From the NCBI RefSeq assembly GCF_011064845.1, contig NZ_CP049015.1:3286001-3350000 (forward strand): a stretch of 64,000 nt of DNA. The letters run 5' to 3'. Positions 1-9,319 of the stretch are shown in pieces; position 1 is the first letter of the stretch, and each line of letters starts with the position of its first letter. The stretch comes from Citrobacter freundii ATCC 8090 = MTCC 1658 = NBRC 12681 (GTDB taxonomy: Bacteria; Pseudomonadota; Gammaproteobacteria; Enterobacterales; Enterobacteriaceae). A program made the translations under genes and the position numbers. Below the pieces are notes generated by a model, which had not been told where the DNA came from, searched no databases, and saw nothing but the letters and a program-made list of their open reading frames with translations.

Positions 1-513
1 GTTATTGGAACGGAAACCCGCTTTAAACAATTTGGCAGCGGCATAACCTTCCCAAATCGTCCACTGGCCAGAGCCGAACATGCCGATAGATTCCGGGCCT
101 TTCTCTTTCATCGACGTTTTGAATTTCTCTTCCATCACGTCAAAAGCCTGGTCCCAGCTAATCGGGGTGAACTCACCTTCTTTGTGATATTTGCCGTCTT
201 TCATGCGCAGCATCGGCTGCGTTAAACGGTCTTTTCCGTACATGATTTTCGGCAGGAAGTAACCTTTGATGCAGTTAAGCCCACGGTTAACCGGCGCATC
301 CGGATCGCCCTGGCATGCCACAACACGCCCTTGCTGCGTTCCGACCAATACGCCGCAGCCCGTCCCGCAAAAACGGCACGGGGCTTTGTCCCATTTGATG
401 GCTTCTTGCTGACCGACTACCGCGCGGGCAACGCCCGGCACGCTTAACCCGGCAGCCGCCGCAGCGGCCGCAACGGCGTTAGCTTTCATAAAGCTACGAC
501 GACTGAGTTTCAT
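1..513 (-). CDS. napA: Periplasmic nitrate reductase catalytic subunit NapA (N-terminal part, runs off the left edge)
   Basis: Only the first 171 codons lie in the window. NapA reduces nitrate to nitrite in the periplasm with a molybdopterin guanine dinucleotide cofactor and one [4Fe-4S] cluster. The start shows a twin-arginine signal (SRRSFMKA) followed by an alanine-rich hydrophobic stretch, so the folded enzyme leaves through Tat. After it come the cluster cysteines CRFCGTGC and a later LNCIKGYF motif, as in NapA proteins. Its ATG overlaps the napD stop as ATGA, which implies translational coupling within the nap operon. Identity is clear; the catalytic remainder is outside the window. Confidence 0.97.
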   Translation of the reverse strand, partial: MKLSRRSFMKANAVAAAAAAAGLSVPGVARAVVGQQEAIKWDKAPCRFCGTGCGVLVGTQQGRVVACQGDPDAPVNRGLNCIKGYFLPKIMYGKDRLTQPMLRMKDGKYHKEGEFTPISWDQAFDVMEEKFKTSMKEKGPESIGMFGSGQWTIWEGYAAAKLFKAGFRSNN

Positions 514-773
514 GGTGTTTCCTCACCTTGCTCATCCTGCTGGTGATAAACCAGCGACACCGCCAGCACGCCCGCAACGTTGCGCACTGACTCAATTGTT
601 TTCATTAGCGTTTCACTTTGCTCAGCTTCCACCACCACAATCAACTGACCACTTTCCACATCGCTGAGGGCAACTTCGCAACCGGGAAAGGAACGCAACT
701 GCGTGGCGATATCGTTGATATGCTGGCTTTTGGCCTGAACGACCAGGCTGCAGACCTGCCAGTTATTGTCCAT
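510..773 (-). CDS. napD: NapD, chaperone for NapA maturation
   Basis: An 87-residue cytoplasmic protein of the NapD family, which binds the twin-arginine signal peptide of NapA and holds it back until the cofactor is inserted. The start [12 protein letters not shown] is chosen because it gives the usual family length; an upstream extension of 18 codons is possible in frame but would run far into napF. The body ends with the conserved stretch [18 protein letters not shown]. It overlaps napF by 11 bases and napA by four, so the three genes are one transcript. Confidence 0.95.
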   Translation of the reverse strand: MDNNWQVCSLVVQAKSQHINDIATQLRSFPGCEVALSDVESGQLIVVVEAEQSETLMKTIESVRNVAGVLAVSLVYHQQDEQGEETP

Positions 774-1254
774 GGTTGTACTCCGCGTTAATGGCTGATA
801 CCGGGCAGATAGCGACACAGGCGCCACATCCGTTACAGTCCTGATTGTCGAGCTGCGGCTGATAAATGCCGGACAGCGTGGGGCGAAAGGTTATTGCCAT
901 GGGCTCACAGCTATCCTGACAGCGGTGACATTCAACGGACTGATGTGCGAGACAGTTTTCCCCAATCGCAAAGTTCAGATCCCATGCCCTGGTGTGGCGC
1001 GGAAGAAAAAGTGATTCGGGACAGGCTTCTGCGCAGGCATAGCAAAAGCTGCACTCGCCGTGTTTGAAATTTACGCTCGGGTAACCACCCTGGCCTCGCT
1101 GCAGGATGTCGGTTTCGCACGCCTGGATGCAGGCGTCACAACGGAGGCAATGGGCCAGAAAGTGAGAGTCTTCCTTGCTCCACGGCGGACGGATCCCTGC
1201 ACTGGCGTTTCGCCAACTGCCTGTCAACATGCCTCGACGGGATAAATCAACCAT
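763..1254 (-). CDS. napF: NapF, ferredoxin-type protein of periplasmic nitrate reduction
   Basis: A 163-residue cytoplasmic iron-sulfur protein, first gene of the nap operon, which is thought to help load the iron-sulfur cluster of NapA before export. Cysteine groups are visible at CLRCDACIQAC, CSFCYACAEACP, CHRCQDSC and CNGCGACVAICP, matching the several [4Fe-4S] sites of NapF. Length agrees with the E. coli protein (164). It is preceded by a promoter region with a NarP/NarL palindrome and an FNR site, so expression should be anaerobic and nitrate or nitrite responsive. Confidence 0.95.
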   Translation of the reverse strand: MVDLSRRGMLTGSWRNASAGIRPPWSKEDSHFLAHCLRCDACIQACETDILQRGQGGYPSVNFKHGECSFCYACAEACPESLFLPRHTRAWDLNFAIGENCLAHQSVECHRCQDSCEPMAITFRPTLSGIYQPQLDNQDCNGCGACVAICPVSAINAEYNHGQ

Positions 1255-1335
1255 GACATTGTCCTTCCATAATGACGCCCTCCCTCGGCGGGTTGAACGA
1301 CATAAAAAAACTGCACTATTTATGAGTAGTTATTT

Positions 1336-1407
1336 TTAGCCGTAAGATATTTCAGGATGTGTTAGAGGTGCATACCCCAATTGGGGTAAATGCTGTTGCC
1401 GGATCAA
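1336..1407 (-). promoter_or_regulatory. napF promoter with NarP/NarL and FNR sites
   Basis: A perfect 16-base palindrome TACCCCAATTGGGGTA (1373-1388) has the 7-2-7 heptamer layout bound by NarP/NarL. A 14-base FNR-like site, TGTTGCCGGATCAA, lies at 1394-1407. Their centres are 20 bases apart, the spacing known for E. coli napF (-44.5 and -64.5). This predicts the transcript start near 1336, with a -10 like TATCTT at 1349-1344 on the minus strand. The transcription start is inferred from that spacing. The rest of the 400-base napF-eco gap is AT-rich and shows no gene. Confidence 0.8.
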
Positions 1408-1655
1408 AGGAGTGTTGAGTTGGCGGGAAAAAATGCGCTTTTGCTCACATTTCAATGAGTTATATAGCCACGTATATAGCGATTCAATATTAAGATAATA
1501 ATCTCATGTTTAAGATGATTCTTAGAATATATCGCTACATTGAACGTAAACCATTGCTGGATACACTTAAAATATAAGTAAATACAGATTAATTGATGAT
1601 GCGAATATGTTAACCTGCCCCTGACTCGTTCAAAAGACAGAAGAAAGGAAACACT

Positions 1656-2165
1656 GTGAACAATAAGATGAAGACAATTGTCCCTGCCGTACTTTTCGCC
1701 GCCTTTACCAGCACTTCTGCATTGGCTGCCAGTAACGATAGCGCCGCTCAGCCGCTGGAAAAAGTCGCCCCTTATCCTAAGGCGGAAAAGGGTATGAAGC
1801 GCCAGGTTATCCAGCTTACCCCAGAGAAAGATGAATCTACTCTGAAAGTAGAACTGCTGATCGGACAAACGCTGGAAGTTGACTGCAACCAACACCGCCT
1901 GGGTGGCGAGCTGGACAGCAAAACGCTGGAAGGTTGGGGATATGACTACTACGTCTTCGACAAAGTCACATCTCCGGTTTCAACCATGATGGCCTGCCCG
2001 GACGGTAAGAAAGAGAAGAAATTCATTACTGCGTATCTGGGTGATGACGGCATGCTCCGTTACAACAGCAAGCTGCCGATTGTGGTCTACACCCCGGAAA
2101 ACGTGGACGTTAAATACCGTATCTGGAAAGCAGAAGATAAAATTCAGGACGCAGTCGCGCGCTAA
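1656..2165 (+). CDS. eco: Ecotin, periplasmic serine protease inhibitor
   Basis: Ecotin is a dimeric periplasmic inhibitor of trypsin-fold serine proteases such as trypsin, chymotrypsin and neutrophil elastase. The sequence has a cleavable signal peptide ending at ALAA and the reactive-loop stretch [10 protein letters not shown], where a methionine is the P1 residue. The two cysteines of the family disulfide (VDCNQH and MACPDG) are present. The GTG at 1656 is taken as the start because an AAAGGA ribosome site lies six bases before it; an in-frame ATG at 1668 would give the length of the E. coli precursor more closely and is the alternative. Transcribed alone, convergent with mqo across a REP pair. 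Confidence 0.95.
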   Translation: MNNKMKTIVPAVLFAAFTSTSALAASNDSAAQPLEKVAPYPKAEKGMKRQVIQLTPEKDESTLKVELLIGQTLEVDCNQHRLGGELDSKTLEGWGYDYYVFDKVTSPVSTMMACPDGKKEKKFITAYLGDDGMLRYNSKLPIVVYTPENVDVKYRIWKAEDKIQDAVAR

Positions 2166-2174
2166 GTCAGGATG

Positions 2175-2252
2175 TGCCGGATGGCGGCGTACCGCCTTAT
2201 CCGGCCTACAAACGCATAAAACAGGCCGGATAAGCGCAGCGCCATCCGGCAT
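2175..2252. repeat. REP pair (BIME) between eco and mqo
   Basis: Two inverted palindromic units, GCCGGATGGCGGCG...CCTTATCCGGC (about 2175-2207) and GGCCGGATAAGCGCAGCGCC...CCGGC (about 2223-2250), lie in opposite orientation. This is a typical enterobacterial BIME placed between two convergent genes, where it may protect both 3' ends or act as a gyrase target. Confidence 0.9.
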
Positions 2253-2257
2253 TGTAT

Positions 2258-3919
2258 TTACAGTGCGATATCCGCGACAGCTTTCTGTTCAGGCTGCGGT
2301 TGTGCCTGAGGTTTCAGCTGTGGTTTCGGTGCTTCATCAGCAACCTGCGGCTTGTCATATTTCAGACCCAGAACCTCACTGGTGTACTGCAACTCTTGTT
2401 CCGTAGCCTCAACGTTACCGTTCAGCTTAGTACCATAAGACGGAATGATGGTTTTCAGCTTCGCCTGCCACTCGGGGCTGGCCACTTTCTCTTTAAACAC
2501 TTTTTCCATCAGATGCAGCATGATCGGTGCCGCGGTTGATGCGCCCGGAGAAGCTCCCAGCAGCGCAGCAATCGTGCCTTCTTTATCGCTGACGACTTCA
2601 GTCCCCAGACGCAACACGCCGCCCTTCTCCGCATCGCTTTTGATGATCTGCACACGCTGGCCCGCCTGCCATAAACGCCAGTCTTCTTTTTTCGCCTGCG
2701 GATAGTACTCTTGCAGCGCAGCAAAACGGTCGTCGTCGCTGAGCATCACCTGGCTCACCAGATATTTCACCAGATCGAAGTTATCCAGACCCACGTTGAC
2801 CATCGGCATAAAGTTCGACGTGGTGGTCGAGCTGAGCAGATCCCACAATGAACCGTTTTTCAGGAACTTGGTGGAGAATGTCGCGAATGGCCCAAACAGC
2901 ACAACGCGCTTGCCATCAAGGATACGCGTGTCGATGTGCGGTACGGACATCGGCGGCGCGCCAACGGAGGCCTGACCGTACACTTTCGCCAGGTGGCGGT
3001 TGACTACGTCCGGATTGTCCGCAACCAGGAACTGCCCGCCCACCGGGAATCCGGCATAGCCTTTCGCTTCCGGAATGTCGGTTTCCTGCAACAGCTTCAG
3101 CGCAGCGCCACCGGCACCGATAAAGACAAACTTCGCCTTGATATCATGTTCCGCTTCGTTATTTTTCAGATCGGCGACCGTGACCGTCCAGCTATTGTCG
3201 GCATTACGCTTAAAACCACGCACTTCGGTGCTCAACTGCAGCGCAAAGTTCGGCTTTTTCTGCAATGAAGTAATCAACTGGCGCGTGATTTCGCCGTAGT
3301 TCACGTCAGTACCAATCTCGGTACGCGTTGCTGCGACTTTCTGCTGCGGATCGCGACCTTCCATGACCAGCGGCGCCCACTCTTTAATCTGCGCATGGTC
3401 TTCGGAATAACGCATACCTCGGAACAGCGTACTCTGCTGTAGTGCTGTATAACGGGCACGCAGGAAGTTCACGTTCTCGTCACCCCAGACAAAACTCATG
3501 TGCGGAACGGTGGTGATAAATGAACGCGGGTCATGCATCACGCCATTATTGACCTGCCAGGCCCAAAACTGGCGGGAAATCTGGAAGGCTTCGTTAATTT
3601 CGACTGCCTTTTCAATGCTGATGCTACCGTCGGCCTTTTTAGGCGTGTAGTTCAGCTCCATCAGTGCGGAGTGTCCCGTTCCGGCGTTATTCCAGCCATT
3701 TGAGCTTTCCTGCGCTACACCATCCAGTCGCTCAACCATGGTCATTGACCATTGCGGCTCCAGCTCCTGTAAATAGGTTCCCAGCGTGGCGCTCATGATG
3801 CCGCCGCCAATCAACAGTACATCCGTTTCCTGCTCTTCCGCCGCTTTCGCTTTTGCCGCCATCGAGACAACATTCAGCCCTACAGCCATGGTGAAGAGCA
3901 TGGCAGTCACTTTTTTCAT
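2258..3919 (-). CDS. mqo: Malate:quinone oxidoreductase
   Basis: A 553-residue FAD-dependent peripheral membrane enzyme that oxidises malate to oxaloacetate and passes electrons to the quinone pool, bypassing NAD-linked malate dehydrogenase. The dinucleotide-binding motif [13 protein letters not shown] lies at about residues 35-48, after a hydrophobic N-terminus that resembles a signal or anchor. The [22 protein letters not shown] region characteristic of Mqo follows. Length is close to E. coli Mqo (548); the extra residues are in a proline/glutamine-rich C-terminal tail. It is monocistronic, with an AT-rich upstream region of 160 bases before the SulP gene. Confidence 0.96.
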   Translation of the reverse strand: MKKVTAMLFTMAVGLNVVSMAAKAKAAEEQETDVLLIGGGIMSATLGTYLQELEPQWSMTMVERLDGVAQESSNGWNNAGTGHSALMELNYTPKKADGSISIEKAVEINEAFQISRQFWAWQVNNGVMHDPRSFITTVPHMSFVWGDENVNFLRARYTALQQSTLFRGMRYSEDHAQIKEWAPLVMEGRDPQQKVAATRTEIGTDVNYGEITRQLITSLQKKPNFALQLSTEVRGFKRNADNSWTVTVADLKNNEAEHDIKAKFVFIGAGGAALKLLQETDIPEAKGYAGFPVGGQFLVADNPDVVNRHLAKVYGQASVGAPPMSVPHIDTRILDGKRVVLFGPFATFSTKFLKNGSLWDLLSSTTTSNFMPMVNVGLDNFDLVKYLVSQVMLSDDDRFAALQEYYPQAKKEDWRLWQAGQRVQIIKSDAEKGGVLRLGTEVVSDKEGTIAALLGASPGASTAAPIMLHLMEKVFKEKVASPEWQAKLKTIIPSYGTKLNGNVEATEQELQYTSEVLGLKYDKPQVADEAPKPQLKPQAQPQPEQKAVADIAL

Positions 3920-4197
3920 AATGTTAATGCCTTACTTTTAGTATCGCTTTTTTGCTTTTAATGCAGGTGAAAATCGAGCGGCATCAACGGTAACACTTAA
4001 GTAAAAATAATTAAATATTGTTTATAAATTATATTTAATTTTTAAAAATGTTATTAATACGTTGATAATTTATACGGTTATTGACAATCATTTCTGGAAA
4101 CCAGTCCGTCAGACGGGTACTATGCTGCGCTTTGCTATTCACCGCACGGATGCCTGTCGGTCTGCTGTATCAGGCCATTTTTGACCTGAGTGTAACT

Positions 4198-5445
4198 ATG
4201 TCTGCAACTCAACATTCCTCTGTCGCAGTCGCGGAAAACGCGACCTGTGCTGTGCTGCGCCAACCCCGTCTGCTGGTTCGCGAAACACTGGCCGGTGTGG
4301 TAACCGCCCTGGCGCTGATCCCGGAAGTGATCTCGTTTTCCGTTATCGCAGGCGTTGATCCTAAAGTCAGTCTGATCGCCTCCGTCGTACTGTGCCTGGC
4401 GATGTCCTTTTTAGGTGGTCGTCCCGCAATGGTTACCGCCGCTGCAGGATCGGTTGCGCTGGTGATTGGTCCGATGGTGCATCAACACGGCGTGCAATAC
4501 ATCCTGCCTGCAGTGGTGCTGGCCGGGTTGATTCAGATCCTGTTTGGTGTATTGGGAATGGCACGTCTGATGCGATTCATCCCTACGGCCGTGATGACCG
4601 GATTTGTCAACGCACTAGGTATTTTGATTTTCTTTGCCCAGGTCCCTCATTTCTGGGGGAAAAGCCCGCTCATCTGGGGGCTGTTTGTCCTGACGCTGCT
4701 GATTGTGCTGTGGGTTCCGCGGTTTATTAAAGCCATCCCCGCACCGCTTATCGCCATCGTGCTGCTGACCGTGTTCACTGTCACCAGTGGGCAACTGTTA
4801 CCGACAGTCGGTGACGAAGGTTCGATGAGCGGCGGCCTGCCGGGTTTCACCCAGTTGTTGGTTCCGCTCAACCTGCAAACGCTGGCGATTATCTGGCCCT
4901 GCGCGCTGAGTATCGCTTTTGTTGGTTTGATGGAGTCACTGTTAACCGCCCGTCTGGTGGATGACCTGACGGTGACGCCGTCGAATAAAAATCGCGAGAG
5001 TGCCGGGTTGGGGATAGCCAATATTCTGGCCGGGTTTTATGGCGGCATCGCCGGGTGCGCGATGATTGGTCAAACCATCGTTAACGTCGAGATGGGCAAA
5101 GGACGCAGCCGCGTCTCGACGGTTGCCGCCGGACTGATATTACTACTGTTAGTCACTGGGTTAAGCGAAGTGATGGCAGAAATACCCATGTCGGTGCTGG
5201 CGGGAATTATGGTGATTGTGGCGGTAAAAACCTTCAGTTGGCACAGCATCCAGCCCGCCACGCTGAGGAAACTCCCCGTCACTGAAACGCTGGTGATGCT
5301 GGTGACCGTCGCTGCCACAGTATCCACCGGCAACCTGGCGATTGGCGTGGTTGCCGGGGTGATGGCAATGCTCATTCTGCCACGTATCGTCAGAAGCAAA
5401 CGCGCGGCTACATCAGAAACAGCGTTGCCAGACCGAGAAAAATAA
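4198..5445 (+). CDS. SulP-family inorganic anion transporter lacking a STAS domain
   Basis: A 415-residue polytopic inner membrane protein. The opening stretch RETLAGVVTALALIPEVISF followed by SVIAGVDPKVSL is the hallmark of SulP/SLC26 transporters, which carry sulfate, bicarbonate or other anions, and about ten to twelve hydrophobic segments follow. The usual cytoplasmic STAS domain is missing: the protein stops about 20 residues after the last membrane segment. The substrate cannot be told from sequence. The ATG at 4198 is preferred to a TTG at 4081 because it sits just before the first conserved region. Its last 38 bases overlap the 3' end of the opposing mgtE gene. This pair is absent between mqo and yojI in E. 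coli K-12. Confidence 0.85.
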   Translation: MSATQHSSVAVAENATCAVLRQPRLLVRETLAGVVTALALIPEVISFSVIAGVDPKVSLIASVVLCLAMSFLGGRPAMVTAAAGSVALVIGPMVHQHGVQYILPAVVLAGLIQILFGVLGMARLMRFIPTAVMTGFVNALGILIFFAQVPHFWGKSPLIWGLFVLTLLIVLWVPRFIKAIPAPLIAIVLLTVFTVTSGQLLPTVGDEGSMSGGLPGFTQLLVPLNLQTLAIIWPCALSIAFVGLMESLLTARLVDDLTVTPSNKNRESAGLGIANILAGFYGGIAGCAMIGQTIVNVEMGKGRSRVSTVAAGLILLLLVTGLSEVMAEIPMSVLAGIMVIVAVKTFSWHSIQPATLRKLPVTETLVMLVTVAATVSTGNLAIGVVAGVMAMLILPRIVRSKRAATSETALPDREK

Positions 5446-6844
5446 AGAAACCGCCGGTATCGGTGATAGCCGTAATCATGACGCTCGAGCCAACCGCCGG
5501 GTCGCGCCCGAGCTTCACCATCGTCATCGGAATGATGACCCCCATTAATGCTGCCATCAACAAATTAAGCATCATCGCCAGGGTCATTACTCCGCCGAGC
5601 GCCATGTCATCGTACAACCACCAGGTAATACCGCCCATAATTCCGCCCCATACGAGGCCATTAATCACTGCAACGCCCATTTCGCGCAGGATCAAAAACG
5701 TCAGGTTCCCCGGCTGAATATTTTGTAGCGCCAGCGCGCGGACGATCATGGTGATGGTTTGATTCCCGGTATTGCCGCCAATTCCCGCCACAATTGGCAT
5801 CAGCGAGGCCAGCGCCACCAGTTGCGAAATCGTATGTTCAAAACCGTCGATCACCCGCGAGGCGATAAAGGCGGTACAGAGGTTAACGGCCAGCCACGCC
5901 CAACGGGTTTTTACCGCTTTGGTAACGGGCGCAAACACATCCTCTCCGGCGCTTAAGCCCCCCATTCGACGCAAATCGGTATCAGTTTCTTCATAGACCA
6001 CATCGACGATCTCATCGATAGTTAAGCGGCCCATCAGCTTGCCTGAAGGGTCAACGACTGCAGCACTGACCAGGTCGTCACGTTCGAAGGTACGTGCAGC
6101 GTTTTCAGCGATATCGTCCGGAGAAAAGGTGAGCGGGTCATCTTCCATCACCTCGCTGACTTTGCGTTGCACATCATTGAGCAGAATGCAGGTTAGCGTC
6201 AGTTCTCCAACCAGCACTTTATTGCGATCGGTCACGAAGAGTTTATCGGTGTTCTCCGGCATTTTGCCCAACCGTCGCAGGTAGCGTTGCACCACTTCCA
6301 GCGTCACGTCCGGACGCACGGTGATGACTTCGAACTCCATAATCGCGCCGACGCGATTCTTCTCGTAATGCATTACCTGGCGGACACGCGCCCGCTCTTC
6401 GGCTGGTAACGTCGCCAGCAACCGTCCAGTGAGGTTACGCGGGAGATGCTGCACCAGATAAATCTGTTCATCGATATCGAGATATTGCAGCGCATCCAGT
6501 ATTTCGCGGTCACTCATCTCATCGATCAGGTCGTCCCAGACGTTTTCAGACGCCTCAAGCAGGACGTTACCACGCTTTTCACTTTCGACCAGTCGCCACA
6601 GGGCGTGACGCTCTTCTGAAGGTAATGCTTCGAGGGTATCGGCTAAATCGGGAGGCGGCAGGTGGGCGACCAGCGCCCCTACCTCAGCAATATCGTCGGC
6701 TAACGTACCGACGTCATATTGCTCAGCCAGGGTAAGCTTGCCCAACAGTGTTGAAATAATGGCTTTATCAGTGGTCAGCAGCCAGATAAGGCGCGCACGC
6801 TCTTCATCACGCAGCCTGGCGCTGTTTTTGTTTATTACGGACAT
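5408..6844 (-). CDS. mgtE: Magnesium channel MgtE
   Basis: A 478-residue MgtE-family Mg2+ channel. The order is an N-terminal superhelical domain (about residues 30-130) with the family's acidic surface, two CBS domains (about 135-260) that sense cytoplasmic Mg2+, and a five-helix membrane domain at the C-terminus. The pore-family stretch PIVAGIGGNTGNQ is present, with ITDTGGFF near the end. Enterobacteria more usually rely on CorA and MgtA for Mg2+ entry, so this is an accessory uptake route. It converges on the SulP gene with a 38-base overlap of coding ends. Expression control is not evident. Confidence 0.94.
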   Translation of the reverse strand: MSVINKNSARLRDEERARLIWLLTTDKAIISTLLGKLTLAEQYDVGTLADDIAEVGALVAHLPPPDLADTLEALPSEERHALWRLVESEKRGNVLLEASENVWDDLIDEMSDREILDALQYLDIDEQIYLVQHLPRNLTGRLLATLPAEERARVRQVMHYEKNRVGAIMEFEVITVRPDVTLEVVQRYLRRLGKMPENTDKLFVTDRNKVLVGELTLTCILLNDVQRKVSEVMEDDPLTFSPDDIAENAARTFERDDLVSAAVVDPSGKLMGRLTIDEIVDVVYEETDTDLRRMGGLSAGEDVFAPVTKAVKTRWAWLAVNLCTAFIASRVIDGFEHTISQLVALASLMPIVAGIGGNTGNQTITMIVRALALQNIQPGNLTFLILREMGVAVINGLVWGGIMGGITWWLYDDMALGGVMTLAMMLNLLMAALMGVIIPMTMVKLGRDPAVGSSVMITAITDTGGFFIFLGLATLFLM

Positions 6845-6949
6845 TAATCATAAATCCATGATATGAAATATCATTAATCATGATGCTGATTTATGTAAAT
6901 AACAATAAACAGTGCCGCCGGGTGGCTAAAAAACCGGCGGCACGTAGGA

Positions 6950-8593
6950 TCAGGCTGTGCGAGCCACCGCGTCACGCGAGGCGGCTTCACGTTCATCGCC
7001 CAGCAGTTCACTCAACTGTCCGTTACGCATTTCCAGCAGCCTGTCGGCATGAATAAAATAGTGATCGTCGTGGCTAATGGCGAAAATGGTTTTGCCCATT
7101 TCCTGCATCAAAGGCAATAGCACCTGATAGAACTCCCGGCGGAAATGGGGATCCTGATCGGCAGCCCATTCATCCAGCAGAATGATGTCGCGCTCCTCCG
7201 CCAGAGCCAGCAGCAGCGCCACGCGTTTCTTCTGCCCTTTCGACAGTTTCAGATTGAGGATACGGCCATCGCTCAGCTCCAGCTTGTGCCCCATCTTCAG
7301 ATGTTCCAGCCACTTCGCGACCAGCTGCGGATTAGCCTCTTTACCTTCCGGCCCCAGCAGTTTGTCGAACAGCCAGACGTCAGTAAACACGGCGGAGAAT
7401 AGCTTGCGGTAGTCTTCCGGTTTTTCAACGGCAACGGCCTTACCATCAAGCAATATTTCGCCTGACTGCGGCTGGTATAGACCGGTCAGTAACATCGCCA
7501 GCGTAGATTTCCCGCTACCGTTACCGCCAATCAGAAAGATCAGTTCACCGCGATGAATCGTCAGATTCACTGGTCCAACGGAGAAGGCGTTATCCTGATA
7601 GTGGAAAACCACGTTACGTAACTCCAACGTCTGCCAGTTCGGAAACGCATTTGGACGTGGGAATTCGGCCTTAAAGGGCGCAAGGGCAAACCTGTTCAGC
7701 TTGTTGAACGCTACCTGCGCGGTGAGCAGCGTCGGTAGCGCGCCAACGGCAGAGAGCAGCGGCGTGCGCAGAAATAGCAGCGTCAGCGAATAGGTCGCCG
7801 CCACGGCGGTATCCGCCCAGCCCAGGCTGTTGGCCATCCAGAACACCAAACCAATGGCGCCCAGCATCATAATGTTCGACCAGTTGACTGCGCTCAGGTG
7901 GAAAGTATCGGCGCGAATAATATAGTGACGGTACTCTTTGGCATCCGGGACGTACATCTGATTAAAGATATGCTCGGCACGTTCACGGTTGAGCGTCAGC
8001 TCTTTGCGCCCTTCCAGCACCGTTTGATAATCGTTGTACAACTTATCTTCAGTTTCGCGCAAGGTGGCCATGTGTTTATACACCCGCGCCACCAGCACAA
8101 ATCCGCCCCAGATGGTGATTGCCATCCAGATTGCCGTCACCAGCAGCATTTTAGTCGACAGCATCGCCAGATACGCCGCCGATCCGACTGTCAGGATAAT
8201 CCCCTGTACCAGCTCAGGCAGACGAACAAAGGCGATGGTGATGTTGCGGATATCACTGGTTAAACCCGCCAGCAACGAGGCGCTGCCAAGCTGTTCGATG
8301 CGCTCGACGTGGGTGTCCAGAATCCGTTTGATAAATTCGCTACGCAGTCGGTAGACAAAGTGGTGTCCCAGCGTGGTCAACGCCAGTTGTGAACCGAGGG
8401 TGACGGCCATCAATAACAGCAGCAGGCCAAGAAACTCCGGTAGCACCATCAGCGTGGTGTCGACCGTTTCAATCAGACGCTGGTTGATAAACGCAATCAG
8501 CCCAATCCCCAACGCGGCGCTGGCGAGGCTGAGCGCCATCACGCTGATAAATGGCCAGCGATACTGCCGCCAGACAAGAAGTAAAAGTTCCAT
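6950..8593 (-). CDS. yojI: ABC exporter YojI (microcin J25 efflux family)
   Basis: A 547-residue fused ABC exporter, with six membrane helices in the N-terminal half and an ATPase domain at the C-terminus. The ATPase shows Walker A GGNGSGKS, a signature-like LSKGQKKR, Walker [12 protein letters not shown] and the switch histidine in [10 protein letters not shown]. The E. coli orthologue exports the peptide microcin J25 together with TolC and also affects cysteine export. The start [10 protein letters not shown] matches the E. coli length; an upstream ATG would add 20 unlikely residues. It is followed downstream by a 105-base spacer before mgtE. Confidence 0.94.
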   Translation of the reverse strand: MELLLLVWRQYRWPFISVMALSLASAALGIGLIAFINQRLIETVDTTLMVLPEFLGLLLLLMAVTLGSQLALTTLGHHFVYRLRSEFIKRILDTHVERIEQLGSASLLAGLTSDIRNITIAFVRLPELVQGIILTVGSAAYLAMLSTKMLLVTAIWMAITIWGGFVLVARVYKHMATLRETEDKLYNDYQTVLEGRKELTLNRERAEHIFNQMYVPDAKEYRHYIIRADTFHLSAVNWSNIMMLGAIGLVFWMANSLGWADTAVAATYSLTLLFLRTPLLSAVGALPTLLTAQVAFNKLNRFALAPFKAEFPRPNAFPNWQTLELRNVVFHYQDNAFSVGPVNLTIHRGELIFLIGGNGSGKSTLAMLLTGLYQPQSGEILLDGKAVAVEKPEDYRKLFSAVFTDVWLFDKLLGPEGKEANPQLVAKWLEHLKMGHKLELSDGRILNLKLSKGQKKRVALLLALAEERDIILLDEWAADQDPHFRREFYQVLLPLMQEMGKTIFAISHDDHYFIHADRLLEMRNGQLSELLGDEREAASRDAVARTA

Positions 8594-8668
8594 GCACACA
8601 ACCCGGACAAGTAATAACAGCCCGCAGTTTAAACATCTCTTCGCTGACAGCAATAATAATTCTTATTT

Positions 8669-9319
8669 TTATTCTTTTTTACCTGCCTGACGAAACGTCA
8701 GATTGTAACGACAGTCTCCGGTCAACGGATGATACCCCGTTTTAAGCGGCTGGATCCCATGATAAAACAGCCGCGAATTACCGCCCCACACCACGACATC
8801 GCCATGTTCCAGCAGCAAACGCTTTAAAGGGTCATTACGGCGCAATCCGCCAAATTGAAAGATGGCCGGTAGCCCCAGCGATACAGAGACAATCGGCGCC
8901 CGCAGGTCGGGCTCGTCTTTATCCTGATGTAAGGACAGTTTTGCCCCTGGCGTGTAGCGGTTAATCAGGCAGGCATCGGGTTGAAAATCAGCATAGCCCG
9001 CCGCCGTCGCCGCCTGTTGACACAGGTCAGCAAATGCATCCGGCAGCGGCGGCCAGTGCACGCCGGTGAGTGGATCAAACGGAGAATAAAGATAGCCATG
9101 CTGATCCGTCGTCCAGCCCAGATGGCCGCAGTTGGTCATTGCCACCGACATCGTATAGCCGCCGGGCGTTACCATCTGACGAAATGGCGACTGTCTGGCG
9201 ACAGCCGCTATCGCCTGCAGTAAAGTAGGTGCAGAGTCAAAAGCGAAACGTCGCAGAATAACCGCACCTGAAGCCAGCGGCTCCTGCCAGGGTTTAGCAT
9301 CCGCAAAAAGATCGAGCAT
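8669..9319 (-). CDS. alkB: AlkB, alpha-ketoglutarate-dependent DNA/RNA demethylase
   Basis: A 216-residue Fe(II)/2-oxoglutarate dioxygenase that reverses 1-methyladenine and 3-methylcytosine damage by oxidising the methyl group. Iron ligands His131 and Asp133 are visible in LSLHQDKDEPD. The distal histidine lies in RLFYHGIQPL, and the 2-oxoglutarate arginines are in the C-terminal CRYNLTFRQ. The start MLDLFADAKPW overlaps the ada stop as TAATG, so alkB is cotranslated with ada as in the E. coli adaptive-response operon. Confidence 0.97.
   Translation of the reverse strand: MLDLFADAKPWQEPLASGAVILRRFAFDSAPTLLQAIAAVARQSPFRQMVTPGGYTMSVAMTNCGHLGWTTDQHGYLYSPFDPLTGVHWPPLPDAFADLCQQAATAAGYADFQPDACLINRYTPGAKLSLHQDKDEPDLRAPIVSVSLGLPAIFQFGGLRRNDPLKRLLLEHGDVVVWGGNSRLFYHGIQPLKTGYHPLTGDCRYNLTFRQAGKKE

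Noticed and set aside
1452..1895. A 147-codon minus-strand frame over the eco start
   Set aside because: It overlaps the eco signal-peptide coding region and has no ribosome site or known similarity.
4081..4197. TTG start extending the SulP protein by 39 residues
   Set aside because: The extension has no SulP similarity, lies in AT-rich leader DNA, and an ATG stands just before the conserved region.
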